Below, piece by piece: positions 1-6,550 of a stretch of DNA of 6,942 nucleotides (within the stretch, counting starts at the first letter, position 1; every line of letters begins with the position of its first letter). The stretch is from Pseudonocardiaceae bacterium (GTDB taxonomy: Bacteria > Actinomycetota > Actinomycetes > Mycobacteriales > Pseudonocardiaceae): NCBI GenBank assembly GCA_025937115.1, contig JAICSB010000167.1, positions 1 to 6,942 on the forward strand, written 5' to 3'. The notes under the pieces were generated by a model. It was given only the letters and a program-made list of their open reading frames with translations. It was not told the DNA's origin and searched no databases. Position numbers and translations under genes: made by a program.

Positions 1-326
1 CACCGGTCTGGGAACCTCCGCCGCACGACCGCGCCTACCGGTCCAGGGCAACCCGTACACGGCAGCTCAGCCGGTGTAACCCCTGACCGGACGACACCAA
101 GGCCAACGAGAGCGAGCTTTCACTTGTAAGCAGACACGCCTCTAGCGCTGTGCTGACTGGCGGATTCCCCCGTAACGAGTGCCGCGTCGGTGGCTCAGTT
201 AGCGGCTCACTAAACGATCTGGAGAGCGGGATTTTTTGGGGGAGGCTGGCTGCTGGTCGTTGGTTCGTGAAGGCGCCGGATAATTTTTGTGTGGTGTTGT
301 CTGGTTGGGGTGCACCCCAGCCCAAC
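1..326. other. Left flank without a supported gene
   Basis: I see no convincing gene here. Both strands have short open frames, but their translations look like shadow sequence and carry no recognisable domain. There is a T6 run followed by a G run at 232-243. An AT-rich GATAAT at 279-284 resembles a -10 box, with only poor -35 candidates upstream (TTGGTT at 260-265 leaves just 13 bases of spacer). A perfect palindrome lies at 307-318. A stretch near 63-76 loosely recalls a tRNA D-arm but no cloverleaf follows. This is presumably the DNA into which the transposon beginning at 327 was inserted. Confidence 0.5.
307..318. repeat. 12-bp palindrome beside transposon end
   Basis: The sequence GGGGTGCACCCC is a perfect 12-bp palindrome ending 8 bp before the putative transposon terminus. 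It sits inside a wider imperfect dyad, with GTTGGG at 304-309 and CCCAAC at 321-326. It could be a regulator or recombinase site in the target DNA. Tn5053-type elements are known to favour resolution (res) sites, but this match is too short to name. Confidence 0.4.
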
Positions 327-351
327 TGTCAATGTCCGAGGTCGCCTGCAC
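327..351 (+). repeat. Tn402/Tn5053-like terminal inverted repeat (left end)
   Basis: The 25 bases start TGTCA and end CTGCAC. Against the Tn402/Tn5053 (class 1 integron IRt) terminus as I remember it, about 19 of 25 positions agree, including the terminal TGTCA and the CTGCAC core that belongs to the TniA-binding repeat. It points inward toward a TniA-type transposase that begins about 120 bp further in, which is the expected geometry. Two weaker related motifs ending in TGTGCAC follow at 411-421 and 442-453. They may be internal transposase-binding repeats. The partner end is not in the window. Confidence 0.65.
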
Positions 352-456
352 GGATGACCTGGGGTTTGTGACACCAGTGCAGAGGAGTGCGGATATCCCA
401 CCTGTTCGTGGTCATGTGCACTAACCTCCGCCGCGTTCCGTGTCGCTGTGCACGAC

Positions 457-463
457 GGTGAGG
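457..463 (+). promoter_or_regulatory. Ribosome binding site choosing ATG 472
   Basis: GGTGAGG lies 8 bases before ATG 472. The alternative in-frame GTG at 448 has no purine-rich sequence at a suitable distance. This favours ATG 472 as the start of the TniA-like gene. Confidence 0.5.
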
Positions 464-471
464 TCCGAGGG

Positions 472-1779
472 ATGGGCGACGAGTCGGCGGTGGTCGCTGA
501 CAGTGGCGTGCTGAGGGTGCCCGATGATGTGTGGGCTTGTGCTGTCCGCCGGGCCGAGGTGATCGGTCGGCTCGCCCGGGGCGCGGTGGTAGGACACGAG
601 GCCGCGGATGCCGCGGCGGCGGAGCTGGGGATATCGCGGCGGCAGGTGTACCTGTTGCTGGCCCGCTGGCGCGCGGGCGAGGGTGTGGTCTCGGATCTGC
701 TGCCGCATCGTTCCAGCGGCGGACGAGGCCGCGAGCACCTGCCAGCCGAGGTCGAGGCGGTGATGCGCGATGTCGTGCGCACCCGGTATCTGACTAGGCA
801 ACGGCGTTCGGTGGCCGCGGTTCATCGGGAGATCAAGCGGGTGTGTTTGGGCCGGGGTTTGCCGGTGCCCTCACGTGGGGCGCTGGTGCGCCGGATCGCC
901 AAGCTGGATCCGGTAGTGGCGGTGACCGCGCGCCAGGGCGCGGACGCGGCCCGGCCGCTGCGCTCGGCCGGCGGGTCGGCGCCAGCGGTCGAGCAGCTGC
1001 TGGAGCAGGTCCAGATCGATCACACGGTGGTCGATGTGATGGTCGTTGATGAGCGGCATCGGTTGCCGATCGGACGGCCGTATGTGACCGGCGCGATCGA
1101 CGTGTGCAGCCGATGCATCGTCGGGCTGGTGGTGACGCTGGAGGCACCCTCGGCGCTGTCGGTGGGGCTGTGCCTGGCACACATGGTCACCGACAAGCAA
1201 ACCTGGCTCGAGCGACTCGAGGTCGGTGTCGAATGGCCGATGAGCGGCAAGCCCCGGGAGCTGTACCTGGACAACGCCGCGGAGTTCAAGAGCGAGGCGC
1301 TGCGGCGTGGTTGTGATCAGCACGGGATCACGTTGAACTACCGCCCACCCGGCCGGCCCCATTTCGGCGGGGTCATCGAGCGGGTCATCGGCACGATGAT
1401 GGGGATGGTGCACGAGCTGCCGGGCACGACGTTTTCCAACCCCACCCATCGCGGCGGCTATGACAGCGAGGCCAAGGCCGTGCTGACCGTGTGCGAGCTG
1501 CAGCGCTGGCTGGCTCTGGCGGTGGCCACCTATCACGGCCAGGTCCACGCGACGCTCGGGCAGACCCCAGCCGGGCGCTGGACCCAGGGCTTGGCCAACT
1601 CGGGGCGGCCAGCGACGGTGACCAGCGAAGTGTCGTTTCTGGTGGAGTTCCTGCCGGTGATCCGCAGGACGCTGTCGCGGACGGGGTTCGTGATCGACCA
1701 CGTGCAGTACTACAGCAATGCCGCGGAGTTAGGGGCTCGGGGATGGGATCAAGCAGGCGCGCGGCGTGGCGGGCGGTAG
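472..1779 (+). CDS. TniA/TnsB-type DDE transposase, 3'-truncated
   Basis: This is a DDE recombinase of the Mu/TnsB/TniA superfamily, which cuts transposon ends and joins them to target DNA. Numbering from ATG 472 (435 residues), a helix-turn-helix-like segment lies at about 41-66 (ELGISRRQVYLLL), followed by a second DNA-binding region to about 145. The integrase-fold catalytic core has D183 (QIDH), D267 (LYLDNAAEF) and E303 (GVIERVIG); D267 and E303 are separated by 35 residues, the classic DD35E spacing. The Mu-type C-terminal barrel starts near 390 but stops at 415. At base 1716 the frame runs into the IS4-family element, so the last 20 residues and the TAG stop are IS sequence. Family members are usually about 550 residues or longer, so 100 or more are missing. 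The catalytic triad is intact, but the missing C-terminus probably makes the protein inactive. GTG 448 is an alternative start. No tniB follows. Confidence 0.85.
   Translation: MGDESAVVADSGVLRVPDDVWACAVRRAEVIGRLARGAVVGHEAADAAAAELGISRRQVYLLLARWRAGEGVVSDLLPHRSSGGRGREHLPAEVEAVMRDVVRTRYLTRQRRSVAAVHREIKRVCLGRGLPVPSRGALVRRIAKLDPVVAVTARQGADAARPLRSAGGSAPAVEQLLEQVQIDHTVVDVMVVDERHRLPIGRPYVTGAIDVCSRCIVGLVVTLEAPSALSVGLCLAHMVTDKQTWLERLEVGVEWPMSGKPRELYLDNAAEFKSEALRRGCDQHGITLNYRPPGRPHFGGVIERVIGTMMGMVHELPGTTFSNPTHRGGYDSEAKAVLTVCELQRWLALAVATYHGQVHATLGQTPAGRWTQGLANSGRPATVTSEVSFLVEFLPVIRRTLSRTGFVIDHVQYYSNAAELGARGWDQAGARRGGR
1716..1732 (+). repeat. IS4-family left terminal inverted repeat (outer copy)
   Basis: CAATGCCGCGGAGTTAG is a perfect 17-bp match to the reverse complement of 3533-3549. 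It is the outermost of two copies of the left end, and it splits a serine codon of the TniA-like gene. The second copy is at 1780-1796. Confidence 0.85.
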
Positions 1780-1843
1780 CAATGCCGCGGAGTTAGGGGC
1801 TCGGGGATGGGATCAAGCAGGCGCGCGGCGTGGCGGGCGGTAG
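1716..1843. repeat. Perfect 64-bp tandem duplication of the IS left end
   Basis: Bases 1716-1779 and 1780-1843 are identical over 64 bp. Each unit begins with the 17-bp terminal inverted repeat and ends with GGCGGTAG, so the IS has two consecutive left termini. The TAG that closes the TniA-like frame is the end of the first unit. Slippage, a nested insertion with later deletion, or an assembly error could each produce this. Either inverted repeat could in principle be used as the end. Confidence 0.95.
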
Positions 1844-1847
1844 GGCG

Positions 1848-1907
1848 ATGGGGCCTCTGGTAGGTCGGGTTAACCCATCACGATCTTCCCGCTCCCAGAG
1901 GCCCCAT
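1848..1907 (+). promoter_or_regulatory. Hairpin sequestering the transposase start
   Basis: ATGGGGCCTCTGG (1848-1860) and CCAGAGGCCCCAT (1895-1907) are perfect 13-bp inverted repeats around a 34-nt loop. The stem can extend outward by a G-U, a C-G and a G-C pair. The 3' arm holds the ribosome binding site AGAGG (1897-1901) and the first base of TTG 1907. RNA entering from outside the IS would fold and hide the start, while a transcript beginning inside the loop would lack the 5' arm. IS10 and IS50 are known to limit read-through expression this way. Its function here is inferred. The loop also holds the palindrome GGGTTAACCC at 1867-1876. Confidence 0.6.
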
Positions 1908-3508
1908 TGCGCGCTCAGTCTGCCACGACCATGATCACCCGTACCGTCTGTGTGGCCGCAGGGGTGTTCGCCCCTGGTCATCTCGGCGAGCTGACCCAGT
2001 ATTTGCCCTTCGAGCTGGTCGATGACGTGCTGGAGCAGACCAGGACCGTGCAGCGGCGGCTGCGTGAGCTGCCCTCGCGGGTCGGGGTGTACTTCGTGCT
2101 CGCGTTGGGCATGTTCCCCGGCCTGGGCTATGCCCGAGTCTGGCAGAAACTGACTGCCGGGCTGGTGGGCATGACCGTCCCCACCCCGTCGGAGAAGGCG
2201 TTGCGGGATCTGCGCCGCAGGCTCGGTCCAGCACCGATGAAAGCCCTGTTCGAGGTGGTAGCCGGGCCACTGGCCCAGCCACACACCCCCGGCACGCGGT
2301 TCGGCGAGCTCCACACAGTCGCCTTCGATGGCTGCAACTCGCTGAAAGTGCCCGACACCGACCGCAACCGGTCCTGGCTCGGGCGCATCCACTACCGGAT
2401 GGGCTTCGCCGGATACCCCACGCTGCGGCTGATGACCTTGGTCGAGACCGGCACCCGTGGCCTGCTCGGCGCCACGATCGGCTCGGCCAGCGACCGCGAT
2501 GAGGCTAGCCTGGCCCGGCGGCTGCTGGGACTGCTGGGACCGGGCATGCTCGTCTTGCTGGATCGGGGGTTTGACGGCAACGCCTTTTTCGCCGACATCG
2601 CCGCCACCGGGGCGATGCTGCTGGCCCGCGCCAAATCCACCCGCCGCCCGCCGGTCCTGGCGCACCTGCCCGATGGCTCCTACCTCTCTGATCTCGGCGG
2701 GCTGGCCGTGCGGATCATCGAAGCCGAGCTGACGATGACCGGATCCGACGGCAGCAGGGTGCGCGAGGGCTACCGGCTGATCACCACCCTGCTCGATCCG
2801 CGCGGCTACCCAGCCCACGCGCTGGTCCAGCTCTACCACGAACGCTGGGAGATCGAGTCGGCCTATCTGGCGCTGCGCCACACCTTGCTGGATGCGCACG
2901 TCCTGCGCTCAGGCGACCGGTCCGGCCTGGAGCAGGAAACGTGGGCGCTGCTCACCGTCTACCAGCTGCTCCGCATGGCCATGGTCACCGCGGTGGAAAC
3001 CCGCCCAGCCACCGACCCCGACCGGGCCAGCTTCACCACCGCCTTGCAGGCCGCGCGAGACCAGCTCACCAGTGCGGCCGGCGTCTGTACCGATGAGCCC
3101 GTGGACCTGCTCGGCGTGATCGGACGCGCCGTGCTGGCCACTCTGTTGCCCGCGCGTCGGCCCCGCTACAGCGCCCGCAGGGTCAAATGCACCACCGGGC
3201 GCTACCACGACCGCGACGACGCCCGTCCCACCATGCCGACCACCATCACCGCCATCACCATCACGATGCACACCCCACCACTCGACCCTGCCCCCGCACC
3301 AGCCCGCCCACCCCAACCACCGACCCGCCGACAACGCATCACCGCGATCATGAACAGTGATCCCCACCGGGCCTGGAGCGGACACGAGCTCGCCGAGTCG
3401 CTGCAGATCAACCTCCACAACATGCTCACCCAGCTATCCGAATGGACCCGCCTCGGATTCCTCACCCGCACCGGCTCCGGCACATACGCCCTCGCCACAC
3501 CGCCGTAG
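1907..3508 (+). CDS. IS4-family DDE transposase
   Basis: This 533-residue protein is the IS transposase, which cuts the element's ends and inserts it at a new site. An N-terminal IS4-type domain covers about residues 15-110 (FAPGHLGELTQ…SEKALRDLRRRLG). The DDE domain follows with D141 (TVAFDGCNS), D219 (LVLLDRGFDG) and E317. E317 lies in the IS4 signature Y310-x2-R313-x3-E317-x6-R324, where the final K is replaced by R. After about 415 comes a low-complexity linker rich in H, T, P and A, then a winged-helix-like tail from about 470 to 533. I chose TTG 1907 because AGAGG sits 5 bases before it; ATG 1931 is an alternative with no clear ribosome binding site. All catalytic residues are present and the frame is intact, so it is probably functional. 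Expression is likely limited by the start-site hairpin. Confidence 0.9.
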   Translation: MRAQSATTMITRTVCVAAGVFAPGHLGELTQYLPFELVDDVLEQTRTVQRRLRELPSRVGVYFVLALGMFPGLGYARVWQKLTAGLVGMTVPTPSEKALRDLRRRLGPAPMKALFEVVAGPLAQPHTPGTRFGELHTVAFDGCNSLKVPDTDRNRSWLGRIHYRMGFAGYPTLRLMTLVETGTRGLLGATIGSASDRDEASLARRLLGLLGPGMLVLLDRGFDGNAFFADIAATGAMLLARAKSTRRPPVLAHLPDGSYLSDLGGLAVRIIEAELTMTGSDGSRVREGYRLITTLLDPRGYPAHALVQLYHERWEIESAYLALRHTLLDAHVLRSGDRSGLEQETWALLTVYQLLRMAMVTAVETRPATDPDRASFTTALQAARDQLTSAAGVCTDEPVDLLGVIGRAVLATLLPARRPRYSARRVKCTTGRYHDRDDARPTMPTTITAITITMHTPPLDPAPAPARPPQPPTRRQRITAIMNSDPHRAWSGHELAESLQINLHNMLTQLSEWTRLGFLTRTGSGTYALATPP

Positions 3509-3532
3509 TTCCTGGACAGCCCCACCAGAGCG

Positions 3533-3549
3533 CTAACTCCGCGGCATTG
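3533..3549 (-). repeat. IS4-family right terminal inverted repeat
   Basis: CTAACTCCGCGGCATTG is the exact reverse complement of the left terminus. It begins 24 bp after the transposase stop. A TAA at 3534-3536 inside it closes the upstream reading frame of the STAND gene remnant, so that frame is open only from 3537. Confidence 0.85.
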
Positions 3550-3602
3550 ATGTCGCTATCGTCGGGTTTCGCTACGGTTCCCCGGTCCGGGATCAGCCGG
3601 AG
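3550..3602 (+). pseudogene. In-frame DUF4062 remnant upstream of the nominal start
   Basis: Reading the STAND frame back from TTG 3603 gives [17 protein letters not shown] directly after the IS border. This matches the conserved core of DUF4062 (typically …[15 protein letters not shown]…ELSYTELEF). The codon across the junction reads GAT. If the terminal G of the IS replaced a native T, it would have been TAT (Tyr), which fits the family. There is no ATG, GTG or TTG in frame between the TAA at 3534 and TTG 3603. The original gene therefore began further upstream, and the IS removed its start along with perhaps 60 residues (estimated from the family). Confidence 0.8.
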
Positions 3603-5999
3603 TTGTCTTATACGGAGTTAGAGTTCCAGACAGCCGGCCAGGTAGGTGTACCCCGGCTGGTGTTTCTGCTCGGCGAGGACACAGAAGGACCGCAGGCGCT
3701 GTTCAGAGATGATGAACATGGCCATCGACAGGCCGCGTTTCGGTCCTGGCTAGGGGAGAGTGGGTTAACCACTGCGACTGTGGTCACGCCGGAGGGGTTG
3801 AGCGAGACACTGTTTCAGGCGCTGGTGGAGCTGCCTCCCGCCGGGTTGCGAGGTTCCCGGGTGGGGCGAGTATGGAACGTTCCGGCTCGTAGCCCGATGT
3901 TCACTGGACGTGGGGGGTTACTCACTGCGCTGCGGGCCGCATTGGAAGGCGAGCGCTCGACAGCGGTGGTGCAGGCTCTGCACGGGATGGGTGGAATCGG
4001 GAAGACCGCGCTAGCCATTGAGTACGCGCACCGGCACGGAACAGAGTACGACGTGGTGTGGTGGGTCCCGGCGGAGGAACCAGCGCTGCTGCCGGAGCGG
4101 CTGGCTGAGCTGGCCCACGCGCTGGGCGTGGCGACCGTCACCGATCCAACGACCGCAGCGGTGGCACGGCTGATGGGGGTGCTGCGGGAGCGAGGTCGGT
4201 GGCTGCTGATCTTTGATAACGCCGAAGATCCCGGGGCGCTGGCCCGGTATCTGCCCGGAGGCCCGGGGCAGATAATGATCACCTCCCGTAATCCCGACTG
4301 GCATGAGCTGGCCACCCCAGTGAGAGTGGACGTGTTCGATCGGGGTGAGTCGATCACGCTGCTGCGGTGCCGTGCCCCGCAGATCACCGACGAGCAGGCT
4401 GGGCGGGTCGCGGAGAAGCTGGGGGATCTGCCGTTGGCATTGGCCCAGGCTGGGGCACATCTGGCCGATACCGCTAGTGGCGGGGAGGACTACCTCGAGT
4501 TGCTGGCCGAGCGGACTACAGAGCTGCTAGCTCAGGGCACTCCAGTGAGCTATCCGGTGTCGCTGGCGGCCAGCGTTCAGATCGTTCTTGATCGACTGGC
4601 TGCTCAGTCCCCGGCTGCGTTGCAGCTGCTCACCCTGGCCGCCTATCTGGCGCCGGAGCCGATCCCGCTGACCCTGTTTAGTACCCGCCCCGTCCAGCTG
4701 CCCGAGCCCCTAGCGACCGTGGTCGAGGATCCGCTGGCGTTCACCGCGCTGACCCGACTGCTGCGCCAGTACGGCCTGGCCCGCGTCGAGATCGCCACCT
4801 TGATGGTGCACCGGTTGCTCGCCGCCATTCTGCGCGCCCAGTCCCATCAGCAGCTCGACCTGCCTGCCTTCACGGTCCGGCTATTGCGTGCCGCGGTTCC
4901 AGACGACCTGTGGGACAACCCACCGGCCTGGCTGGTCTGGCGCCAGCTCTTGCCACACGTCCTGGTCGCCACGGAGCCTGACCGCACCCTCGCCGGGGTG
5001 GAGCAAGATGTGGCCTGGCTGCTCGACCGCGCCGCTATGTACCTGCGGAACCATGGCGGAGCCGGTTCCGCCCGGCAGTTGGTTGAACGCGCCCGGGACC
5101 TGCGCCGCTCCCAGCTGGGCGACGATCACCCTGATACCTTAATTTCGGCCCAGCAACTCGCTTTCTGCCTGGGGGTGTTGGGACATTACGAGCAAGCCCG
5201 CCGACTTATCGAAGATACCCTCACCCGGTCCCGTCAGGTACTGGGCGATGACCACCCCGTCACCCTGCTCTCGGCCTACGCGCTCGCCGGCTATCTGCGG
5301 AGGCTGGGGCACTTCGAGCAGGCCGGCCAACTCAGCGAAGACACCCTCACTCGGTGCCGTCAGGCACTAGGTAACGACCACCCCACCACCCGAGGCTCGG
5401 CCCACGCGCTCGCCGACTGCCTTCTGGCGCTGGGGCACTACGAGCAGGCCCGCCAACTCAGCGAAGACACCCTCACCCGGTGCCGTCAGGCACTAGGCGA
5501 CGACCACCTCAGCACCCTGGACTCGGCCCACGACCTCGCCGTCTGCCTGTGGGTACTGGGGCACTACGAGCAGGCCCGCCAACTGATCGAGGACACCCTC
5601 ACACACCGCCGACGGCGCGGGGGCGGCGACCATCCCGACACCGTGAACTCTGTCCACCACCTCGCCCTCTGCCTGTGGGCACTGGGGAAGTACGACCAGG
5701 CCCACCAACTCAGCGAGGACGCCCTTGCCCGGTCCCGCCGGGTCAAGGGCGACGACCATCCCGACACCCTGAACTCGGCCAGCGGCCTCGCTCTCTGCCT
5801 GTGGGCACTGGGGAAGTACGACCAGGCCCGCCAGCTGAGCAAGGACACCCTCACACGCCTGCGCCGAGTGCTTGGTGACGACCACCCCCACACCCTGAAC
5901 TCGGCCAGCAACCTGGCCGCTGTCCTGGCGAATCTGGGTGAGTACGACCAAGCCGATCGATTGGACGAACGGATCAGGTTTCAGTGTGGCAGATCCTAA
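3603..5999 (+). CDS. STAND NTPase, DUF4062-NB-ARC-TPR, 5'-truncated
   Basis: This is an NLR-like signal-transducing ATPase: an N-terminal domain, a nucleotide-driven switch and a repeat sensor. Numbering from TTG 3603 (798 residues), 1-80 are the C-terminal half of DUF4062 ([18 protein letters not shown]). NB-ARC follows with Walker A GMGGIGKT at 128-135 (K134), Walker [10 protein letters not shown] at 201-209, a TSRN sensor motif at 227-230 and a GLPLA-like DLPLA at 275-279. A helical linker leads to seven 42-residue TPRs from about 506 to the end, each starting G-D-D-H-P. The nucleotide-binding and sensor parts look intact. The first part of DUF4062 and the true start are missing, so TTG 3603 is only the first available codon and has no good ribosome binding site. 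Related actinobacterial proteins are predicted to act in signalling or antiphage conflict, but nothing here proves that. It is probably a pseudogene unless transcription and translation enter from the IS. Confidence 0.85.
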   Translation: MSYTELEFQTAGQVGVPRLVFLLGEDTEGPQALFRDDEHGHRQAAFRSWLGESGLTTATVVTPEGLSETLFQALVELPPAGLRGSRVGRVWNVPARSPMFTGRGGLLTALRAALEGERSTAVVQALHGMGGIGKTALAIEYAHRHGTEYDVVWWVPAEEPALLPERLAELAHALGVATVTDPTTAAVARLMGVLRERGRWLLIFDNAEDPGALARYLPGGPGQIMITSRNPDWHELATPVRVDVFDRGESITLLRCRAPQITDEQAGRVAEKLGDLPLALAQAGAHLADTASGGEDYLELLAERTTELLAQGTPVSYPVSLAASVQIVLDRLAAQSPAALQLLTLAAYLAPEPIPLTLFSTRPVQLPEPLATVVEDPLAFTALTRLLRQYGLARVEIATLMVHRLLAAILRAQSHQQLDLPAFTVRLLRAAVPDDLWDNPPAWLVWRQLLPHVLVATEPDRTLAGVEQDVAWLLDRAAMYLRNHGGAGSARQLVERARDLRRSQLGDDHPDTLISAQQLAFCLGVLGHYEQARRLIEDTLTRSRQVLGDDHPVTLLSAYALAGYLRRLGHFEQAGQLSEDTLTRCRQALGNDHPTTRGSAHALADCLLALGHYEQARQLSEDTLTRCRQALGDDHLSTLDSAHDLAVCLWVLGHYEQARQLIEDTLTHRRRRGGGDHPDTVNSVHHLALCLWALGKYDQAHQLSEDALARSRRVKGDDHPDTLNSASGLALCLWALGKYDQARQLSKDTLTRLRRVLGDDHPHTLNSASNLAAVLANLGEYDQADRLDERIRFQCGRS
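5118..5996 (+). repeat. 126-bp coding repeats (seven TPR units)
   Basis: The C-terminal repeats follow a strict 126-bp period, with units starting at 5118, 5244, 5370, 5496, 5622, 5748 and 5874. Each encodes GDDHPxT-x2-S-x3-LA…LGxYxQAxxLxEDTL. Some stretches are nearly identical at DNA level: 5328-5371 and 5454-5497 agree at 43 of 44 bases, and 5667-5703 and 5793-5829 are identical over 37 bases. This points to recent unit duplication or gene conversion. Confidence 0.9.
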
Positions 6000-6046
6000 G
6001 GAAATGACCGGCCCTCGGGAATTCCCACTTGTGCGCGATATCTTGG

Positions 6047-6069
6047 CCAGCCGTCGGTATGTGGGCTGG
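6047..6069. terminator. Possible terminator between convergent genes
   Basis: CCAGCC (6047-6052) and GGCTGG (6064-6069) can form a 6-bp stem with an 11-nt loop. It lies between the STAND gene (stop at 5999) and the convergent minus-strand frame ending at 6087. There is no U-tract in either direction, so the call is weak. Confidence 0.25.
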
Positions 6070-6086
6070 TGGTGATCGATGCGGCA

Positions 6087-6392
6087 TCAGAACGCATCCC
6101 ATTCCGGCGGTTGAGCGAGGCAGTGGCTGACGGTAGTCCTGGCGATCGACGGGGCGGGCTGTCTTCGCCCGTAGGGCCCCCGCCCCTGCTCCGTTACCCA
6201 ATACGCCTCTGCATCAGCCCAGCCAGGGGCCAGCAGCATCGCGTAGCGGCAACGGTAGACGCCTTCACGATGGCGCTGGAGCAGCATAGGACGGCCACGG
6301 AACGCCGGGAGGAGACGGGATACCTCTGTGTCGCTAACGCAAGGCTGATGGGCTGACATATGGAAATGTTGGCTGTTCCTCAGGCTGGTCAT
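6087..6392 (-). CDS. Hypothetical small protein (101 aa)
   Basis: I do not recognise this frame. From the ATG at 6392 it encodes 101 residues, with a plausible stretch from about residue 25 on (FRGRPMLL, VYRCRYAMLL, APGWADAEAYWVTE). It has no membrane segment, signal peptide or known motif. A later in-frame ATG at 6359 would give 90 residues (MSAHQPC…). The case for a gene rests on the ATGA overlap with the frame just upstream, which suggests translational coupling, and on protein-like composition. Third-position GC is lower than in the transposase genes, so it may be an acquired or decaying gene. It converges with the STAND gene. Confidence 0.4.
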   Translation of the reverse strand: MTSLRNSQHFHMSAHQPCVSDTEVSRLLPAFRGRPMLLQRHREGVYRCRYAMLLAPGWADAEAYWVTEQGRGPYGRRQPAPSIARTTVSHCLAQPPEWDAF

Positions 6393-6550
6393 GACGTGTG
6401 CGGCGGCACGTCGGCGGGGTCGTAGCCGTCTAGCCGGGCCGCGACCGAGCACGGCCCGTCAGGGCCGCGCGCAGTGTCGTGGATCGGCCAGACGGCCCGG
6501 TCAGCTAGGACGTGTGTCGGATGTGCCGCCGCAGGCGGCGCCTTGATCCA
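6389..6550 (-). pseudogene. Small reading frame without a start codon
   Basis: Open for 53 codons between a TAA at 6551-6553 and the TGA at 6389-6391, this frame reads like real protein (AVWPIHDTARGPDG, VAARLDGYDPADVPP) and has a strong preference for G or C at third positions. It has no in-frame ATG, GTG or TTG except a GTG near its end. An ATG just upstream (MDQGAACG…) is in another frame and stops after 16 codons. A single frameshift or loss of the 5' end would explain this. Its stop overlaps the next gene's start (ATGA), so the two probably formed an operon. Function unknown. Confidence 0.35.

Larger units (their letters stand above)
327..1715 (+). mobile_element. Remnant of a TniA-type (Tn402/Tn5053-like) transposon
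   Basis: The remnant consists of the left terminal repeat, a leader of about 120 bp and most of a TniA-like transposase gene. It ends exactly where the IS4-family element starts at 1716. Elements of this kind normally continue with an AAA+ ATPase (TniB), TniQ and often a resolvase or cargo, then an inverted copy of the terminal repeat. None of these is visible on the right side of the IS, where an unrelated STAND gene begins mid-domain. The transposon is therefore broken and most likely immobile on its own. Confidence 0.6.
1716..3549 (+). mobile_element. IS4-family insertion sequence
   Basis: The element is bounded by CAATGCCGCGGAGTTAG at 1716-1732 (repeated at 1780-1796) and its exact reverse complement at 3533-3549. 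Similarity continues imperfectly beyond the 17 bp (GCTC plus G-rich sequence on both sides). It is 1834 bp as it stands, or 1770 bp if counted from the second copy of the left end. One transposase gene fills it. The right boundary is supported independently: the STAND reading frame becomes recognisable DUF4062 sequence immediately after 3549. The flanking bases (…TACTACAG on the left, ATGTCGCTAT… on the right) show no target-site duplication, and a gene is broken on each side. Confidence 0.85.

Noticed and set aside
55..110. tRNA-like D-arm sequence (AGCTCAGCCGG)
   Set aside because: No acceptor stem, anticodon arm or GGTTCGA T-arm can be matched at the right spacing.
150..371. 73-codon plus-strand open frame (and a 96-codon minus-strand frame over 35-325)
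   Set aside because: Composition is not protein-like, no domain or ribosome binding site is visible, and the plus-strand frame crosses the likely transposon end at 327.
871..1701. Long minus-strand open frame (276 codons) under the TniA-like gene, and similar long antisense frames under the IS4 transposase and STAND genes
   Set aside because: These are expected shadows in high-GC coding DNA; the translations are rich in R, P, A, Q and H and show no domain, whereas the plus strand has clear catalytic motifs.
5118..5996. CRISPR-like array suggested by regular repeats
   Set aside because: The 126-bp period is a multiple of three, units are coding and contiguous with no spacers, and they translate to TPRs.
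6017..6026. GGGAATTCCC palindrome after the STAND gene
   Set aside because: With no loop and no U-tract it is not a terminator, and a 10-bp palindrome is plausible by chance.
6069..6356. 95-codon plus-strand frame downstream of the STAND gene
   Set aside because: No ribosome binding site or domain, and the sequence looks less protein-like than the overlapping minus-strand frame.
6525..6539. GCCGCC-GCA-GGCGGC hairpin as a terminator
   Set aside because: The stem is short with a 3-nt loop and no U-tract, and it lies inside the open frame at 6389-6550; it could be a by-product of GC-rich coding sequence.
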